64,000 nt of DNA from Marinobacter salsuginis (GTDB lineage: Bacteria > Pseudomonadota > Gammaproteobacteria > Pseudomonadales > Oleiphilaceae). The position numbers and the translations under genes are program-made. The notes beneath the pieces were generated by a model. The model was not told where the DNA came from. It saw nothing but the letters and a program-made list of their open reading frames with translations, and did no database searches. Location of the stretch: positions 372,001 to 436,000 of the forward strand of contig NZ_BGZH01000001.1 in assembly GCF_009617755.1 (NCBI RefSeq), given 5' to 3'. Below are positions 26,118 through 34,813 of the stretch, in pieces. Each line of letters starts with the position of its first letter. Within the stretch, counting starts at the first letter, position 1.

Positions 26118-28989
26118 AGACAATCCCCGAGGTTACTTCTTCTTTCCGGTAGCGCCCTGGCAACAGCACTTTCAAGGCCTCGTAACTGCGCCTGACCCAC
26201 TCATCGAAAATGCCCTCCCGGGCCCGCCGGATATTCTGCTCGTGAATATCAATGGCGTTGTCTTCGAATGGATAGGCCTGCTCTTCCAGCAACAGCTCGT
26301 ACTGGGCCAGTTCAAGCTCGCTCAATCCGGTAGGCCGCTCAGAATCCATCAGATCTGCGCCGAGGCGTCCATAGATATGGGCAATCTGATAGCCCGCCTC
26401 GGTCGAGAACGAGGAGAGTCCATAACTGGCGGTTTTCTGATAGGCATTCACCGCCCTCTCCAGCGCATCGGTTTTCGCAGTCAAGCTCTCGTTCAGAGGG
26501 AGCGTCAGGCGAATGCTGTCATACCGGGCAAGAGCCTCCCGGGCAAGGGTCGCCGAGGCTGAAGCCGCAAGGTAACGCATGCGATCGTCCGCCTCCTCAG
26601 GGGCGTCGTCCACCGTTTCCATCTGCTTGCGCAGCCAATATTCCCGTCTTTCTGTGTCCCCCTCTTCCTGATAGAGCTCGGACAGTCGATTGGCCGCTTC
26701 CATATAGACATCCGCCGGCTCGGGATGGCTGTTGGCATAGTCGCGCCAGGTGTCGATCGCCTTTTCCCGGTTGCCCGCCTGATCGTAGAGTTCTGCGGCA
26801 ATCAGCAGATTTTCCCGACGCTCTTCGGGCGTTGTCGCCAGGGCTACCATTTGCTGAAGTTCATCTGCGGCTCGCTCCCACTGCTCCGTTTCCCGATAGG
26901 CCAGCGCCAGTTTTGCGGGGACAGTGTCAATCAGTTCGTGATCCGGGAAAGCCCTCCGGAAACTGGTCAGCACACTGATAGCCTGATCCCACAGATTGGC
27001 GCTGATCAGAAGTGAGGCAGCATCGTATTCCGCATTTGCCCTCAAAACGGACTCGGGGACGGCACTACCGACTCGCAGGAATTCGCTGACTGCCGCCTCC
27101 ACATTGCCGGCATCTGCCAGCTGCTCGGCCTGCCGATAGACTGCTGCGGCGAGATTCTCGCGCACACTACCTCTGCGTTCATCGTTTTCAGCCATGGTGG
27201 CGAGGGCATCACGATAGGCCTGCTCCGCCTCCGCGTATCGCGCCAGTTCAGACAGACTGTGGCCAGACAGTAACAAGGCTTCGGTGGTCAGGTCAGACGG
27301 AGGTGCCGGCTGCCAGGTAACAAGACGGGCTGCCATGTTGACCGTCTCTTCCCAGTTGTTCTGATCAAACTCCCGTTGCAGTGCAATGTAATACACGGCC
27401 GGAGCCCGGGGATCATCCGGGAACGCGTTTGCAAATCGCAGCCGATTCAATTGCTGCAACTCCTGATAGGCCCTCTGGTCCGATACGGGCTGGTTGTCCC
27501 ATGTCTTTGCGTACTCCCGGAAGGCCAGCACAGAGGCATAGCCTGCTTCAGCGGCGCGCTCGGGCACCCTGTCCCCGGGGTAGTCATAAGCAACCCGCTC
27601 AAACGCTGCTATGGCTGCCGGCCAGTCTTCCAGTTCCAGATAGGTCTCTCCGAGGAGGAAAAGACGCTCAGGTGTCCGGGGGTGATCGGGGAATGTGGCT
27701 GCAAATTCTGCGTAATAACGGGCGGCATTGCGGTAGTGACCATCCGCCTGCTGATCATCTGTGGCCTCCCCTGCCAGCAGATACTGACGGTCTGCCAACT
27801 CTGGCAAGAGCTGTTCCAGTTGCTGTTCGATGAAGGCGATCGCATCGGGGTCTGCTGACTGCCAGTAATCACTGTAGATACCGTAAAGGCTGACAAAGCC
27901 AGCCTTTCTATCAGGAATAGTCCGGGTGAAGCCGGCGAGCTCCAGGGTATCGATGATCCGTATGTGGTAGCGTGGCGCCCAGGGGCTTGCCGGATGGTCT
28001 TCTATATAAGCTTCATAGACATCGATCGCGTCAGTGTACTGCTCCCTTTCCAGCAGGAGCTCACTGTAGCGGTCGTAGACCAGAATTTCGTAGGGACGCC
28101 CACCAGTCTGGCGAAACAGCGCCTGAAGGGTTTCCGCTCCGTCCAGGTATGACAGTGACAGACCCACTACCCTGAACAGATCCTCGATCAGGGTCTGGCT
28201 CCGCTGGTCCACATCTTCAACCGGTTGCCCATCGGGCATCACCAGATCGAGTACTTCAACGTAGCTGAACAGGGCCTCCTGATATTGCGCTTGCTTGAAC
28301 AGGCTCCAGCCTTTCATGTAATGCGCGTTCACAAGGAACGAGGCATCGGCCATGCGTTCCTGGCTGGCAAGGGTAACCTCGTCGAAGGCCTGCTCAGCAT
28401 CCTGGTACCGGCCATCGATGAACAGCAGATCGCCCCGACGGAACTGGGCTTCAATCCAGTATTCCGAATCCGGATAACGGCGGACCAGCGTATTCAGCGC
28501 CTCCAGCTGCTGGGGCGTCGCACCCCGAAGCTCCCAGGCCCTGGCAAGCTGATAGTAGATCTGGTCATTGCCCTCGCGTTCTGGATATTCAGACAAAAGA
28601 CGCTGATAGGCATCAATCGCACCGGAGAGCTCATCGACGGCTGTATCCGCCATTTTCCGCTCCGCTCGCTGGAACTCCAGATCGGCCAATCGATGCCGTA
28701 TCGTGACCTGTTTACGGGGATCGTCCACGAGCGGCAACAGCGCGTTGTAGCTTTCCATCACCGTCTCGATGGAGACATCGCTCGCTGGCCCACTGTCAGC
28801 TTCCAGACCTTCAGGGGATTGCCGAATGTCGGTAGCCGGCAGCGCTGCCAGGGTGCCCTCACGCACCCGGGGCATTTCCTCGTCGCCGACGGGCATTATC
28901 GACTGCCACATCTGGCAGCCACTGACCATGACAAGGGCGCCGGCAATAACAAGCCCTCTAACGATGTTTCCAGGCGCCCAGTTATTCAT
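26104..28989 (-). CDS. Large TPR-repeat outer membrane lipoprotein
   Basis: The product is 961 residues from the ATG at 28989, which overlaps the stop of the upstream TPR gene by eight bases (ATGAATAA). The leader ends in a lipobox (VMVSGC). Nearly the whole chain is helical with many TPR and Sel1-like repeats (IDAYQRLLSEYPEREGNDQ, FLLGETYLELEDWPAAIAAF, AERYDQAGNREKAI-type). The spacing resembles the BamD/YbgF-like TPRs that move along DPxxxA helices. It is probably a periplasmic scaffold at the inner face of the outer membrane, comparable in place to the big TPR proteins of Glt and Nfs loci. There is no catalytic motif. Confidence 0.85.
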   Translation of the reverse strand: MNNWAPGNIVRGLVIAGALVMVSGCQMWQSIMPVGDEEMPRVREGTLAALPATDIRQSPEGLEADSGPASDVSIETVMESYNALLPLVDDPRKQVTIRHRLADLEFQRAERKMADTAVDELSGAIDAYQRLLSEYPEREGNDQIYYQLARAWELRGATPQQLEALNTLVRRYPDSEYWIEAQFRRGDLLFIDGRYQDAEQAFDEVTLASQERMADASFLVNAHYMKGWSLFKQAQYQEALFSYVEVLDLVMPDGQPVEDVDQRSQTLIEDLFRVVGLSLSYLDGAETLQALFRQTGGRPYEILVYDRYSELLLEREQYTDAIDVYEAYIEDHPASPWAPRYHIRIIDTLELAGFTRTIPDRKAGFVSLYGIYSDYWQSADPDAIAFIEQQLEQLLPELADRQYLLAGEATDDQQADGHYRNAARYYAEFAATFPDHPRTPERLFLLGETYLELEDWPAAIAAFERVAYDYPGDRVPERAAEAGYASVLAFREYAKTWDNQPVSDQRAYQELQQLNRLRFANAFPDDPRAPAVYYIALQREFDQNNWEETVNMAARLVTWQPAPPSDLTTEALLLSGHSLSELARYAEAEQAYRDALATMAENDERRGSVRENLAAAVYRQAEQLADAGNVEAAVSEFLRVGSAVPESVLRANAEYDAASLLISANLWDQAISVLTSFRRAFPDHELIDTVPAKLALAYRETEQWERAADELQQMVALATTPEERRENLLIAAELYDQAGNREKAIDTWRDYANSHPEPADVYMEAANRLSELYQEEGDTERREYWLRKQMETVDDAPEEADDRMRYLAASASATLAREALARYDSIRLTLPLNESLTAKTDALERAVNAYQKTASYGLSSFSTEAGYQIAHIYGRLGADLMDSERPTGLSELELAQYELLLEEQAYPFEDNAIDIHEQNIRRAREGIFDEWVRRSYEALKVLLPGRYRKEEVTSGIVYELD

Positions 28990-30946
28990 CTGCAACACCT
29001 GCACTCTGCGATGCACGGAACAGCTGATCCGCCAGCCTCGCCTGGGCATGGCGGGAAGCCACCAAATACCCGTTCAGTTCTTCCTGCTGGGCTGCAAGCA
29101 TGTTGTCTACCTGGCGCACGAGAGCTTTCCGGGCATTCCCCAGTGCATCGGCTACCTCTGCCCCAAGGTTCGCGAGTTCCCGCTCACTGGCAGCGATACG
29201 TCGAGCCAGTTCGGCATGGCGGCTGTCGTCGGCCATCAGAGCTTCAACGCGCTGCCGTTGGACCTGGAAGCGTTCCATTTCACTATCCAGCTCACGCAGC
29301 TGCTTTTGCGCCGCCCAACGGTTCACCCCGTAATCATCAGCAATCCACCAGTCGAAGTAGGCACGCATCCTCTGATAGGTCGCGCGCTGGCTGGCGGTGG
29401 TCGCGTCGTCAGGCAAGCCCGCCAGGGTTTCTTCAACCTCATCGAGCTTGTCCCTCAGTGCTTTCTGCTTTGTGGTCATGAAGAAACCGGCGTCTTCCTC
29501 GGACACCGCAGCAGATATCTTGTCTCTGAACGCCTGATGTAGCTTTTGCCACTGGTCAGCTTGCTGGTTTTCCAGCTCCCGACGGGTCTGGGCAATGCGA
29601 ACCTGACGTTGCTGTTCGCGGGTCTGCAGCATGATCCGGAAGGATTCGAACCGGGACTGCCGTTCAGCAATGAAGGACTGCATCCGGTAGAGTTCGTTCA
29701 GTTCGGCCAGGGCCTGCTGGAACGTCTCCGATGCCAGCACTTCCGCCATGCCGAAATCGGTCGGCTCCACGCGCAGTCGCCCGTAGGAATCCGTGAGAAT
29801 CCCATCGCTATCACGGCTGAAATCCAGCTGCGCCATCAGGCTCTCTTCACTGAGTCTATCCCGGATTCCATCGAGCTCCCCGATCCGGGCCTGGTAATGA
29901 TCGGCTGCCTTTTGAAAAGCGGGCAATGCACTCTTCGGCCGGTTCATCTGCTCTAGAACGTAGGCCCTGGCAAACGGCACCTGTTGGCGCCAGGGGAGAA
30001 ACAGATCGCGATTCGCGAGGGTATTGAGAGCATCCAGTGCCCGCTCCGGCCTGCCCTGCCCGGCGGCAGCTACCGCGTAGTCAAAGAGGGCCTGATCGGC
30101 AAATACCCCGTCCAGGGGTATGTTCCCAAGAACCTCCAGCGCCATGTCGAACCGATTGTCCCTGAGATACAGCCTGGCCAGTGACAAGCGGGCCCGGCCC
30201 AATAGTCCCTCGCGCTCGTCCTCTGGTTCTGCAACATCGATAGACTGTTCGATGATGGCAATGAGTTTCTGCAGTTCCGACTCGGCCGCGACTGCTTCTC
30301 CCGCAGCCAGAGCCGAAACCGCCGAATTGTAGCGGAGGTAAAGGGACCAGATATCAGTGTCTTCCAGTTGCGCGCGAAGCGACGCAAGTCCCGATTCCTC
30401 TCCGAACCTCGAAGACATCATGGCCAGCCGGGCTTGCAGATAAATCCACTCGCGGAACAGGTCATGGTTGGCCTCAGCCAGAGTGTCGCCATCCACGCGA
30501 CCCAGATTCTCGCTGGCCAGCTGGTAATCACCTTCCAGGTAGAACACCTTGCCCAGGTAGAACCAGGCCTGATTGCGGACATCGGGCGAGAGCGTGCTGC
30601 CCGAACCTTCATCGCCCAGCAGCTGCGTGAACAAACGGCTGGCCTCACGAGTCATTCCCCAGGAGAGCATCAGCCCGCCCTCTACCAGAGCCGGGTGGTC
30701 ACCGTGACCCTCAATGCCACCCTGTTCCCGGGCAACCGCCAGCTGAGTCAGTGCCTCGAAGGCGTTGCCCTGATGGTATTCATAGAGTACCCAACCGTAA
30801 CGAAGGTCCTTCGCACGCTCTGGTTGAACATCTTCGGCCTGAGCCGGAGAAACCATCGTCAGCCAGAGCAAAGCACCGGTGAAAAAAACCGGAAGCGCTC
30901 GAAACGACGTGATCACGATCAATCCCACGACGCGATTTACTCCCAC
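28982..30946 (-). CDS. Periplasmic TPR and coiled-coil protein
   Basis: The product is 654 residues. A GTG start overlaps the end of the upstream gene by ten bases; an alternative GTG is six codons on. A signal peptide (ending SPAQAED) leads into TPR-type helices (about 45-350) and then a long coiled coil (about 410-640; RTRRELENQQADQWQKL and SEMERFQVQRQRVEALM). This combination of TPR plus coiled coil suggests a periplasm-spanning connector between the ExbB/ExbD/TonB-like motor and the outer-membrane lipoproteins. I know no named family. It is the first of three TPR genes that overlap in tandem. Confidence 0.8.
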   Translation of the reverse strand: MGVNRVVGLIVITSFRALPVFFTGALLWLTMVSPAQAEDVQPERAKDLRYGWVLYEYHQGNAFEALTQLAVAREQGGIEGHGDHPALVEGGLMLSWGMTREASRLFTQLLGDEGSGSTLSPDVRNQAWFYLGKVFYLEGDYQLASENLGRVDGDTLAEANHDLFREWIYLQARLAMMSSRFGEESGLASLRAQLEDTDIWSLYLRYNSAVSALAAGEAVAAESELQKLIAIIEQSIDVAEPEDEREGLLGRARLSLARLYLRDNRFDMALEVLGNIPLDGVFADQALFDYAVAAAGQGRPERALDALNTLANRDLFLPWRQQVPFARAYVLEQMNRPKSALPAFQKAADHYQARIGELDGIRDRLSEESLMAQLDFSRDSDGILTDSYGRLRVEPTDFGMAEVLASETFQQALAELNELYRMQSFIAERQSRFESFRIMLQTREQQRQVRIAQTRRELENQQADQWQKLHQAFRDKISAAVSEEDAGFFMTTKQKALRDKLDEVEETLAGLPDDATTASQRATYQRMRAYFDWWIADDYGVNRWAAQKQLRELDSEMERFQVQRQRVEALMADDSRHAELARRIAASERELANLGAEVADALGNARKALVRQVDNMLAAQQEELNGYLVASRHAQARLADQLFRASQSAGVADE

Positions 30947-31488
30947 TCCACGATGGATACGGAAGGCTGATAGTTGGAAGAGCGATCCTCAACGCGGATC
31001 TCCAGAGCGGCCGTACCGGTGCCCTTTTCAAATTCCAGGGACGCGGCCTGCTTGTAGGGACGCTCATCCGGACCGATTCCCTCGATGAACGCCGTCATCT
31101 GGTGAACTCCGGTTTTCAGGTTACCCACGTACAGCCGCTGCATGCCGCCGCGTTCAAGAGCCGTCACCTGGCGCTGCGTGTAGAGATGAGAGGCGACGAT
31201 CTCGTCATTGACCTTCAGCTTCACTGCATCGAGCTTCAGGAACTTTCCGGCATCCACGCTGAGAAACACCGCAACCTGGGTGTTGGCCGGAAACAACAGA
31301 TCCTCTTCAAGGATGAACAAGTCCCGGTTAAGCCGGATCACCTTCTTTTTCAACGCCTCCACCTGTTCGGCGACGGCCGTATCATCGTCATCTGCTCCGG
31401 TATCTGTCTGGGCGAACACGGGCCCTGTCAGTGCAAGTGTCAGTGCTGCCAAAAGAGCCGGAAATCGATGGTTCAAGCAAGTGGCCAT
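30937..31488 (-). CDS. Periplasmic protein, AglT/PglI-cluster type, function unknown
   Basis: The product is 183 residues from the ATG at 31488 (GGAAG upstream), with a signal peptide ending near PVFAQT. A short acidic stretch and a coiled coil (VEALKKKVIRLNRDLFILEEDLLFPA) lead into a beta-rich domain (QVAVFLSVDAGKFLKLDAV, then HQMTAFIEGIGPDERPY). The coiled-coil plus beta-sandwich pattern suggests a helper that contacts other subunits. Its stop overlaps the start of the TPR-coiled-coil gene. I see no enzymatic motif and do not recognise a named family. Confidence 0.75.
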   Translation of the reverse strand: MATCLNHRFPALLAALTLALTGPVFAQTDTGADDDDTAVAEQVEALKKKVIRLNRDLFILEEDLLFPANTQVAVFLSVDAGKFLKLDAVKLKVNDEIVASHLYTQRQVTALERGGMQRLYVGNLKTGVHQMTAFIEGIGPDERPYKQAASLEFEKGTGTAALEIRVEDRSSNYQPSVSIVEWE

Positions 31489-31507
31489 GGTCGTTCTTCC
31501 TGCATGC

Positions 31508-32668
31508 TCAGTATTCAAGAATCAACGACGCCCGGGTGACCAGCGCGTCGAAGGAATAAAGGGGTTCTTCTCCGGGGAGATAGTCGCCGGGTGCGGTTAC
31601 ATCCCGGAAGTTGTCATAATCAAAATTCAGCCAGTCCAGCAGAAGGCTGAACTGCAGGCGATCAATGCCGGGAAGCGACGTCTGCTTCCATTCATAGACG
31701 GCGCCCGCTGCCAGGGTTGTCCCCGAGAGAGAGCTGAGCTCCTTGTCCCGTGCAAGATGAGTCTGGGAGTTCTCGAACGGAAAAAGATCGCTGTAAAAAT
31801 CCGCCTCATTCTGGCTGTAAAAGCGGATTGAGCCCTCAAGGGTCCAGTGCTGGTTCAATCCGTGAACGTATCCGAGTTCGACAGTATGGGCATTGATGCC
31901 CCAGGTATCGGAAAAATAGCGGTATTCCCCTCGGATCGATGCCCGGTACGGTAGATAGTACAACGCTCGCAAAGCCACGGAAGTACTGGTTCGGGTTTCC
32001 GGATAACGCTCCGGCTGGTAGAGGAACGCAGTGGAATCGTTGGGATCAATGTAGCGATTCTGACGATAGGGGTTCTGCAGAAAGCCCTCATCCGTGACCA
32101 CTTCAAGATCGACACCTACCAGGCTATTGCGAGTAACAACCTGGCTAAGGCCCAGCTGATAGTTGCGACGATCGGCCTCTTCGCTGAAGGAATCGTTGCC
32201 AACCCGGCCCACTTCGTCCCAGCCACTGGCATAGCCCATGGTAACCGTGGACATGCCTCCGAAGAATTCCTGGCTCACCGAGAAATAGACGGTATTGGCT
32301 TCGTAATCGTTTTCCGTGCTGTTGGTAAAGCCCAGACTCAGAATGGATTTATCGTGCAGATAATCGACGCCAAAGGTGTATTCGTTGCGCTCTTCCTCAT
32401 AAGGGCTGGCTGTGGCCAGAACATCTACCGAGGCCGCTGAAACGGAATCGACATAGTACTGCCCGGACAGGGAAACCTGGGAACCGATACCCTTTCGAAC
32501 CAACACCGATGGGCCATCGATAACCATGCCCCCGCCGTCATAGCGGTGATACAGAACGTCAACGTTGTCGACAGGAAGGGTGGCTGCAATCGCAGAATGC
32601 CCAAACAGTGCCAGTGCAAGCAGGAGGCACCCTGACCGCACCAACTGTCTTCTGTCAGTTGCAGCCAC
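31508..32668 (-). CDS. DUF3570 outer membrane beta-barrel protein
   Basis: The product is about 386 residues. I prefer the GTG at 32668, which has GGGAGG 6 bases upstream and yields a clean signal peptide; the frame is open further upstream. It overlaps the DUF4266 gene by 14 bases. The mature protein begins VDVLYHRYDGGGMVIDGPSV and continues as a barrel of many strands ending in EY, matching the DUF3570 family that regularly stands next to DUF4266 genes and often with TlpA and ApbE genes. The family is assumed to form outer-membrane pores or anchors. No cargo is known. Confidence 0.85.
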   Translation of the reverse strand: MAATDRRQLVRSGCLLLALALFGHSAIAATLPVDNVDVLYHRYDGGGMVIDGPSVLVRKGIGSQVSLSGQYYVDSVSAASVDVLATASPYEEERNEYTFGVDYLHDKSILSLGFTNSTENDYEANTVYFSVSQEFFGGMSTVTMGYASGWDEVGRVGNDSFSEEADRRNYQLGLSQVVTRNSLVGVDLEVVTDEGFLQNPYRQNRYIDPNDSTAFLYQPERYPETRTSTSVALRALYYLPYRASIRGEYRYFSDTWGINAHTVELGYVHGLNQHWTLEGSIRFYSQNEADFYSDLFPFENSQTHLARDKELSSLSGTTLAAGAVYEWKQTSLPGIDRLQFSLLLDWLNFDYDNFRDVTAPGDYLPGEEPLYSFDALVTRASLILEY

Positions 32669-32891
32669 AACCACCTCCCGAACCGCCTTCAGCCCCCCGG
32701 GCAGATTCCCGAGCCTGATAGACGTGGTGCATGTAGGAATCCGCTTTGCCATGACGACTCAGGCTCATGACCGGGTCCGCCAGATTATCCCGCTCGTAAG
32801 GTTTCACCCAGGGCTTGACTGAGCTGCATCCGGAAACCGCGAACGTGGCGGCCAGAAGAGCGGAGACAGTGAAGATCGACAAACTACGCAT
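32655..32891 (-). CDS. DUF4266 small lipoprotein
   Basis: The product is 78 residues with a lipobox (VSGCSS, Cys22). It contains the family motif VKPWVKPYERDNLADPVMS, then HHVYQARESARGA, and a Gly/Cys tail GGGCGCN. This is a clear DUF4266 protein. The tail with two cysteines may bind metal or be redox-active. It always occurs with DUF3570, as here, where the two genes overlap by 14 bases. Its role is unknown, but the tight coupling suggests it is an outer-membrane lipoprotein partner of the DUF3570 barrel. Confidence 0.9.
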   Translation of the reverse strand: MRSLSIFTVSALLAATFAVSGCSSVKPWVKPYERDNLADPVMSLSRHGKADSYMHHVYQARESARGAEGGSGGGCGCN

Positions 32892-32909
32892 AAACGTCCC
32901 GTCCGAAAA

Positions 32910-33407
32910 TTACTCGCGCACCAGTTCGCGAATCTGCTGTTCGTACTCGTCTTCGTAACCCGGCTGGTATCCGTAATGGAGATACCGCGCATTACCATCA
33001 CGATCAATCATCACCGTGGTGGGCATGGCCTGCACTTCGTACAGTTCGCTAACCGAGCTCTCCGGATCGTAGAGGATCGGATAATTCACGGGCACCTTGT
33101 CCAGAAAACGATGTGCCTCCTCCCGATTCTCATCCACATTCACTGCCAGAATCGTGAAGCCAAGATCCTTGTACTGGCTATACAACTCATCCATCAGTGG
33201 CATCTCCTGGCGACAGGGCCCACACCAGGAAGCCCAGAAGTTCAGCATCACCACTTCCCCACGGTGATCTTCCAGCCTCAGGTTCTCTCCGGAACGGCTT
33301 TCAAGAGTGAAATCCGGAGCCGGAACATTGATTGCCTCGGCGCCCGCCAACGGGCTCAGGCAGGCCAGAATGCCTGCGACTGCGAGTGATTGAATGGATG
33401 CTTTCAT
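32910..33407 (-). CDS. TlpA-type periplasmic thioredoxin-like protein
   Basis: The product is 165 residues from the ATG at 33407 (AGGAG 8 bases upstream; an ATG six bases earlier is too close). A signal peptide (ending AGAEA) precedes a thioredoxin domain with the active site WCGPC (Cys62, Cys65) and the cis-Pro in MPTTVMIDRDG. TlpA/ResA proteins reduce disulfides in the periplasm, for example in apocytochrome c or CuA centres. Given the CxxCH proteins in this locus, a role in keeping haem-binding cysteines reduced is a reasonable inference. It sits between the beta-barrel and DUF4266 genes. Confidence 0.88.
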   Translation of the reverse strand: MKASIQSLAVAGILACLSPLAGAEAINVPAPDFTLESRSGENLRLEDHRGEVVMLNFWASWCGPCRQEMPLMDELYSQYKDLGFTILAVNVDENREEAHRFLDKVPVNYPILYDPESSVSELYEVQAMPTTVMIDRDGNARYLHYGYQPGYEDEYEQQIRELVRE

Positions 33408-33424
33408 AACCATTGCTCCTGTAT

Positions 33425-34069
33425 TCAGAAAAAGACGGACAGGCCAGTGCTGACCTCGGTGTTCATGGAGGTTTTCTCGGCCCCCAGAACGTCGATTCGG
33501 TAGTAGTGCTGTCGCACGCCAATGTGAACGGCAACGCTGTCCGTCAACAGCACCTGGTAGCCCGCACCGGCGTTCAGGGTAAAGCGGGTATCACCGGCAA
33601 AATCGGTGGCTCCTGCCCCTGCAATCAGATAGAAATTGGTGTTGAACGCGTAGTTTTCGGTGAGGAAGGCCTCCCCCGGCAGCACGTTGTAGCCCAGATT
33701 GATGTTGTAATAGCTGTAATCCCGCTCACTATCGGTGAGCACTTCAACGTTACCCGCCAACTTTTCGAAACTGGTTTCTCCGCCCTCCGCGAAGCCGATT
33801 CCGGCCTCGAAGAAGAAAGACTCACTGAGGTGATAGGTGAGCTTGCCACCATAGAGCAGTGAAGACTCGAAGTCCTCGATGTTCAGGACACCCACAAACG
33901 CGCCGATTTCAAAGTTCTCGGTGTCGATCATTGCCTCGGTAACCGGTACCGGGGTTACGTCAGGCTCGATCAGCGGCCGATCATCCTGGGCCTGGGCAAC
34001 ACCCGCTACACATAGCCCTGCCGCGAGGCACGCTGGTTTCAGAAAAAGATGCTTAGTCCGATTTTCCAT
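33425..34069 (-). CDS. OMP_myx-type outer membrane beta-barrel protein (first)
   Basis: The product is 214 residues with a signal peptide (ending AGVAQAQ) and an eight-stranded OmpA-sized barrel; the C-terminus ends VFF, the Bam recognition signal. Phrases such as FEIGAFVGVLNIEDFESS and YYNINLGYNVLPGEA fit the TIGR04565-like barrel family named from myxobacteria. Its ATG lies 31 bases inside the upstream SH3-barrel gene, so the two are overlapped. It is comparable to GltA/GltB/GltH. The acidic linker before the barrel has a run of Pro and Thr. Its role is unknown. Confidence 0.8.
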   Translation of the reverse strand: MENRTKHLFLKPACLAAGLCVAGVAQAQDDRPLIEPDVTPVPVTEAMIDTENFEIGAFVGVLNIEDFESSLLYGGKLTYHLSESFFFEAGIGFAEGGETSFEKLAGNVEVLTDSERDYSYYNINLGYNVLPGEAFLTENYAFNTNFYLIAGAGATDFAGDTRFTLNAGAGYQVLLTDSVAVHIGVRQHYYRIDVLGAEKTSMNTEVSTGLSVFF

Positions 34070-34791
34070 TCTGTCGCTTCTTCGTTGGTGGACCGGGTAG
34101 TGAACACTTTGTAGTCCTTCACTTCGGCACGGATGAAATATCGATCGGTGATGTAGGCCCGGATGCCAAGGCCGGCATGGCCGATAGCGTTGTCCCGCTC
34201 TTCCGGCTCAGCCAGGGTGGCCTTGGGATCCACCCAGATATGCCCGACCCCGAGGGTAAAGAAGGGGGATACCCGCCAGTGTGGAAATGGCTGATGCACC
34301 AGATTGGCATCGACCTTCCGAATCTCCGACGCACTGCCCAGAATCTGGGAGGCCCACAGCTCGGCAGACAGGTTCCGAGTCATCCAGAAACCACCGTAAC
34401 CGGCGGTGACGGCGGCACCATCAAATTCGCCCATCATTAAACCGGCCTCGAACCTCCGATCACTGAAAGAATCAAAATCCGGGACCTGAAGATCCACCCG
34501 GTTACCCGTGGCGTCCACTGTCTGTGCGATATCGGCAACAGCTACCCAGCCTTCCCGACCCCGGGAATCAGTAACTTTGAGCCAGCTTGTCTTGCGCTGA
34601 AGAATGGTCAGCCACTCTCCTTGCTCGCTGGTGTGAAAAACCGGATAGCCAGTTGCCGGGCCGGTTCGCCATTCAATGTAAGGTTCGGTCACATGCACTT
34701 GCGCGACGTCCTCGTCACCCTGACCCCACAGCCAACCAGCCCAGCTCTGGGCCGGAAAAAACAACAGAAACACGAGAATGGCAATGGGCAT
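34039..34791 (-). CDS. SH3-like domain plus OMP_myx-type barrel (second)
   Basis: The product is 250 residues from the ATG at 34791. The upstream gene ends 22 bases earlier; an in-frame ATG at 34830 would overlap it but has no ribosome site. A signal peptide (ending SWAGW) is followed by a bacterial SH3-like domain (about 25-90; VTEPYIEWRTGPATGYPV and KVTDSRGREGWV), then a compact barrel ending SIFF. The fusion suggests an outer membrane anchor with a periplasmic SH3 domain that may bind peptidoglycan or a partner protein. The two barrel proteins have similar endings (IGLSIFF, TGLSVFF) and are probable paralogues. Confidence 0.8.
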   Translation of the reverse strand: MPIAILVFLLFFPAQSWAGWLWGQGDEDVAQVHVTEPYIEWRTGPATGYPVFHTSEQGEWLTILQRKTSWLKVTDSRGREGWVAVADIAQTVDATGNRVDLQVPDFDSFSDRRFEAGLMMGEFDGAAVTAGYGGFWMTRNLSAELWASQILGSASEIRKVDANLVHQPFPHWRVSPFFTLGVGHIWVDPKATLAEPEERDNAIGHAGLGIRAYITDRYFIRAEVKDYKVFTTRSTNEEATEWKIGLSIFF

Positions 34792-34813
34792 GGCGCGAGT
34801 GTCAGTCCTTAGA

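Noticed and set aside
28225..29481. Plus-strand open frame of about 418 codons opposite the TPR genes
   Set aside because: Antisense shadow of the TPR-repeat genes; its amino acid composition is unnatural and there is no recognisable domain.
28982..30946. DDATTAS in the TPR-coiled-coil protein as an ApbE flavinylation site
   Set aside because: It lies in a coiled-coil linker without an FMN-binding domain; the short match is likely by chance.
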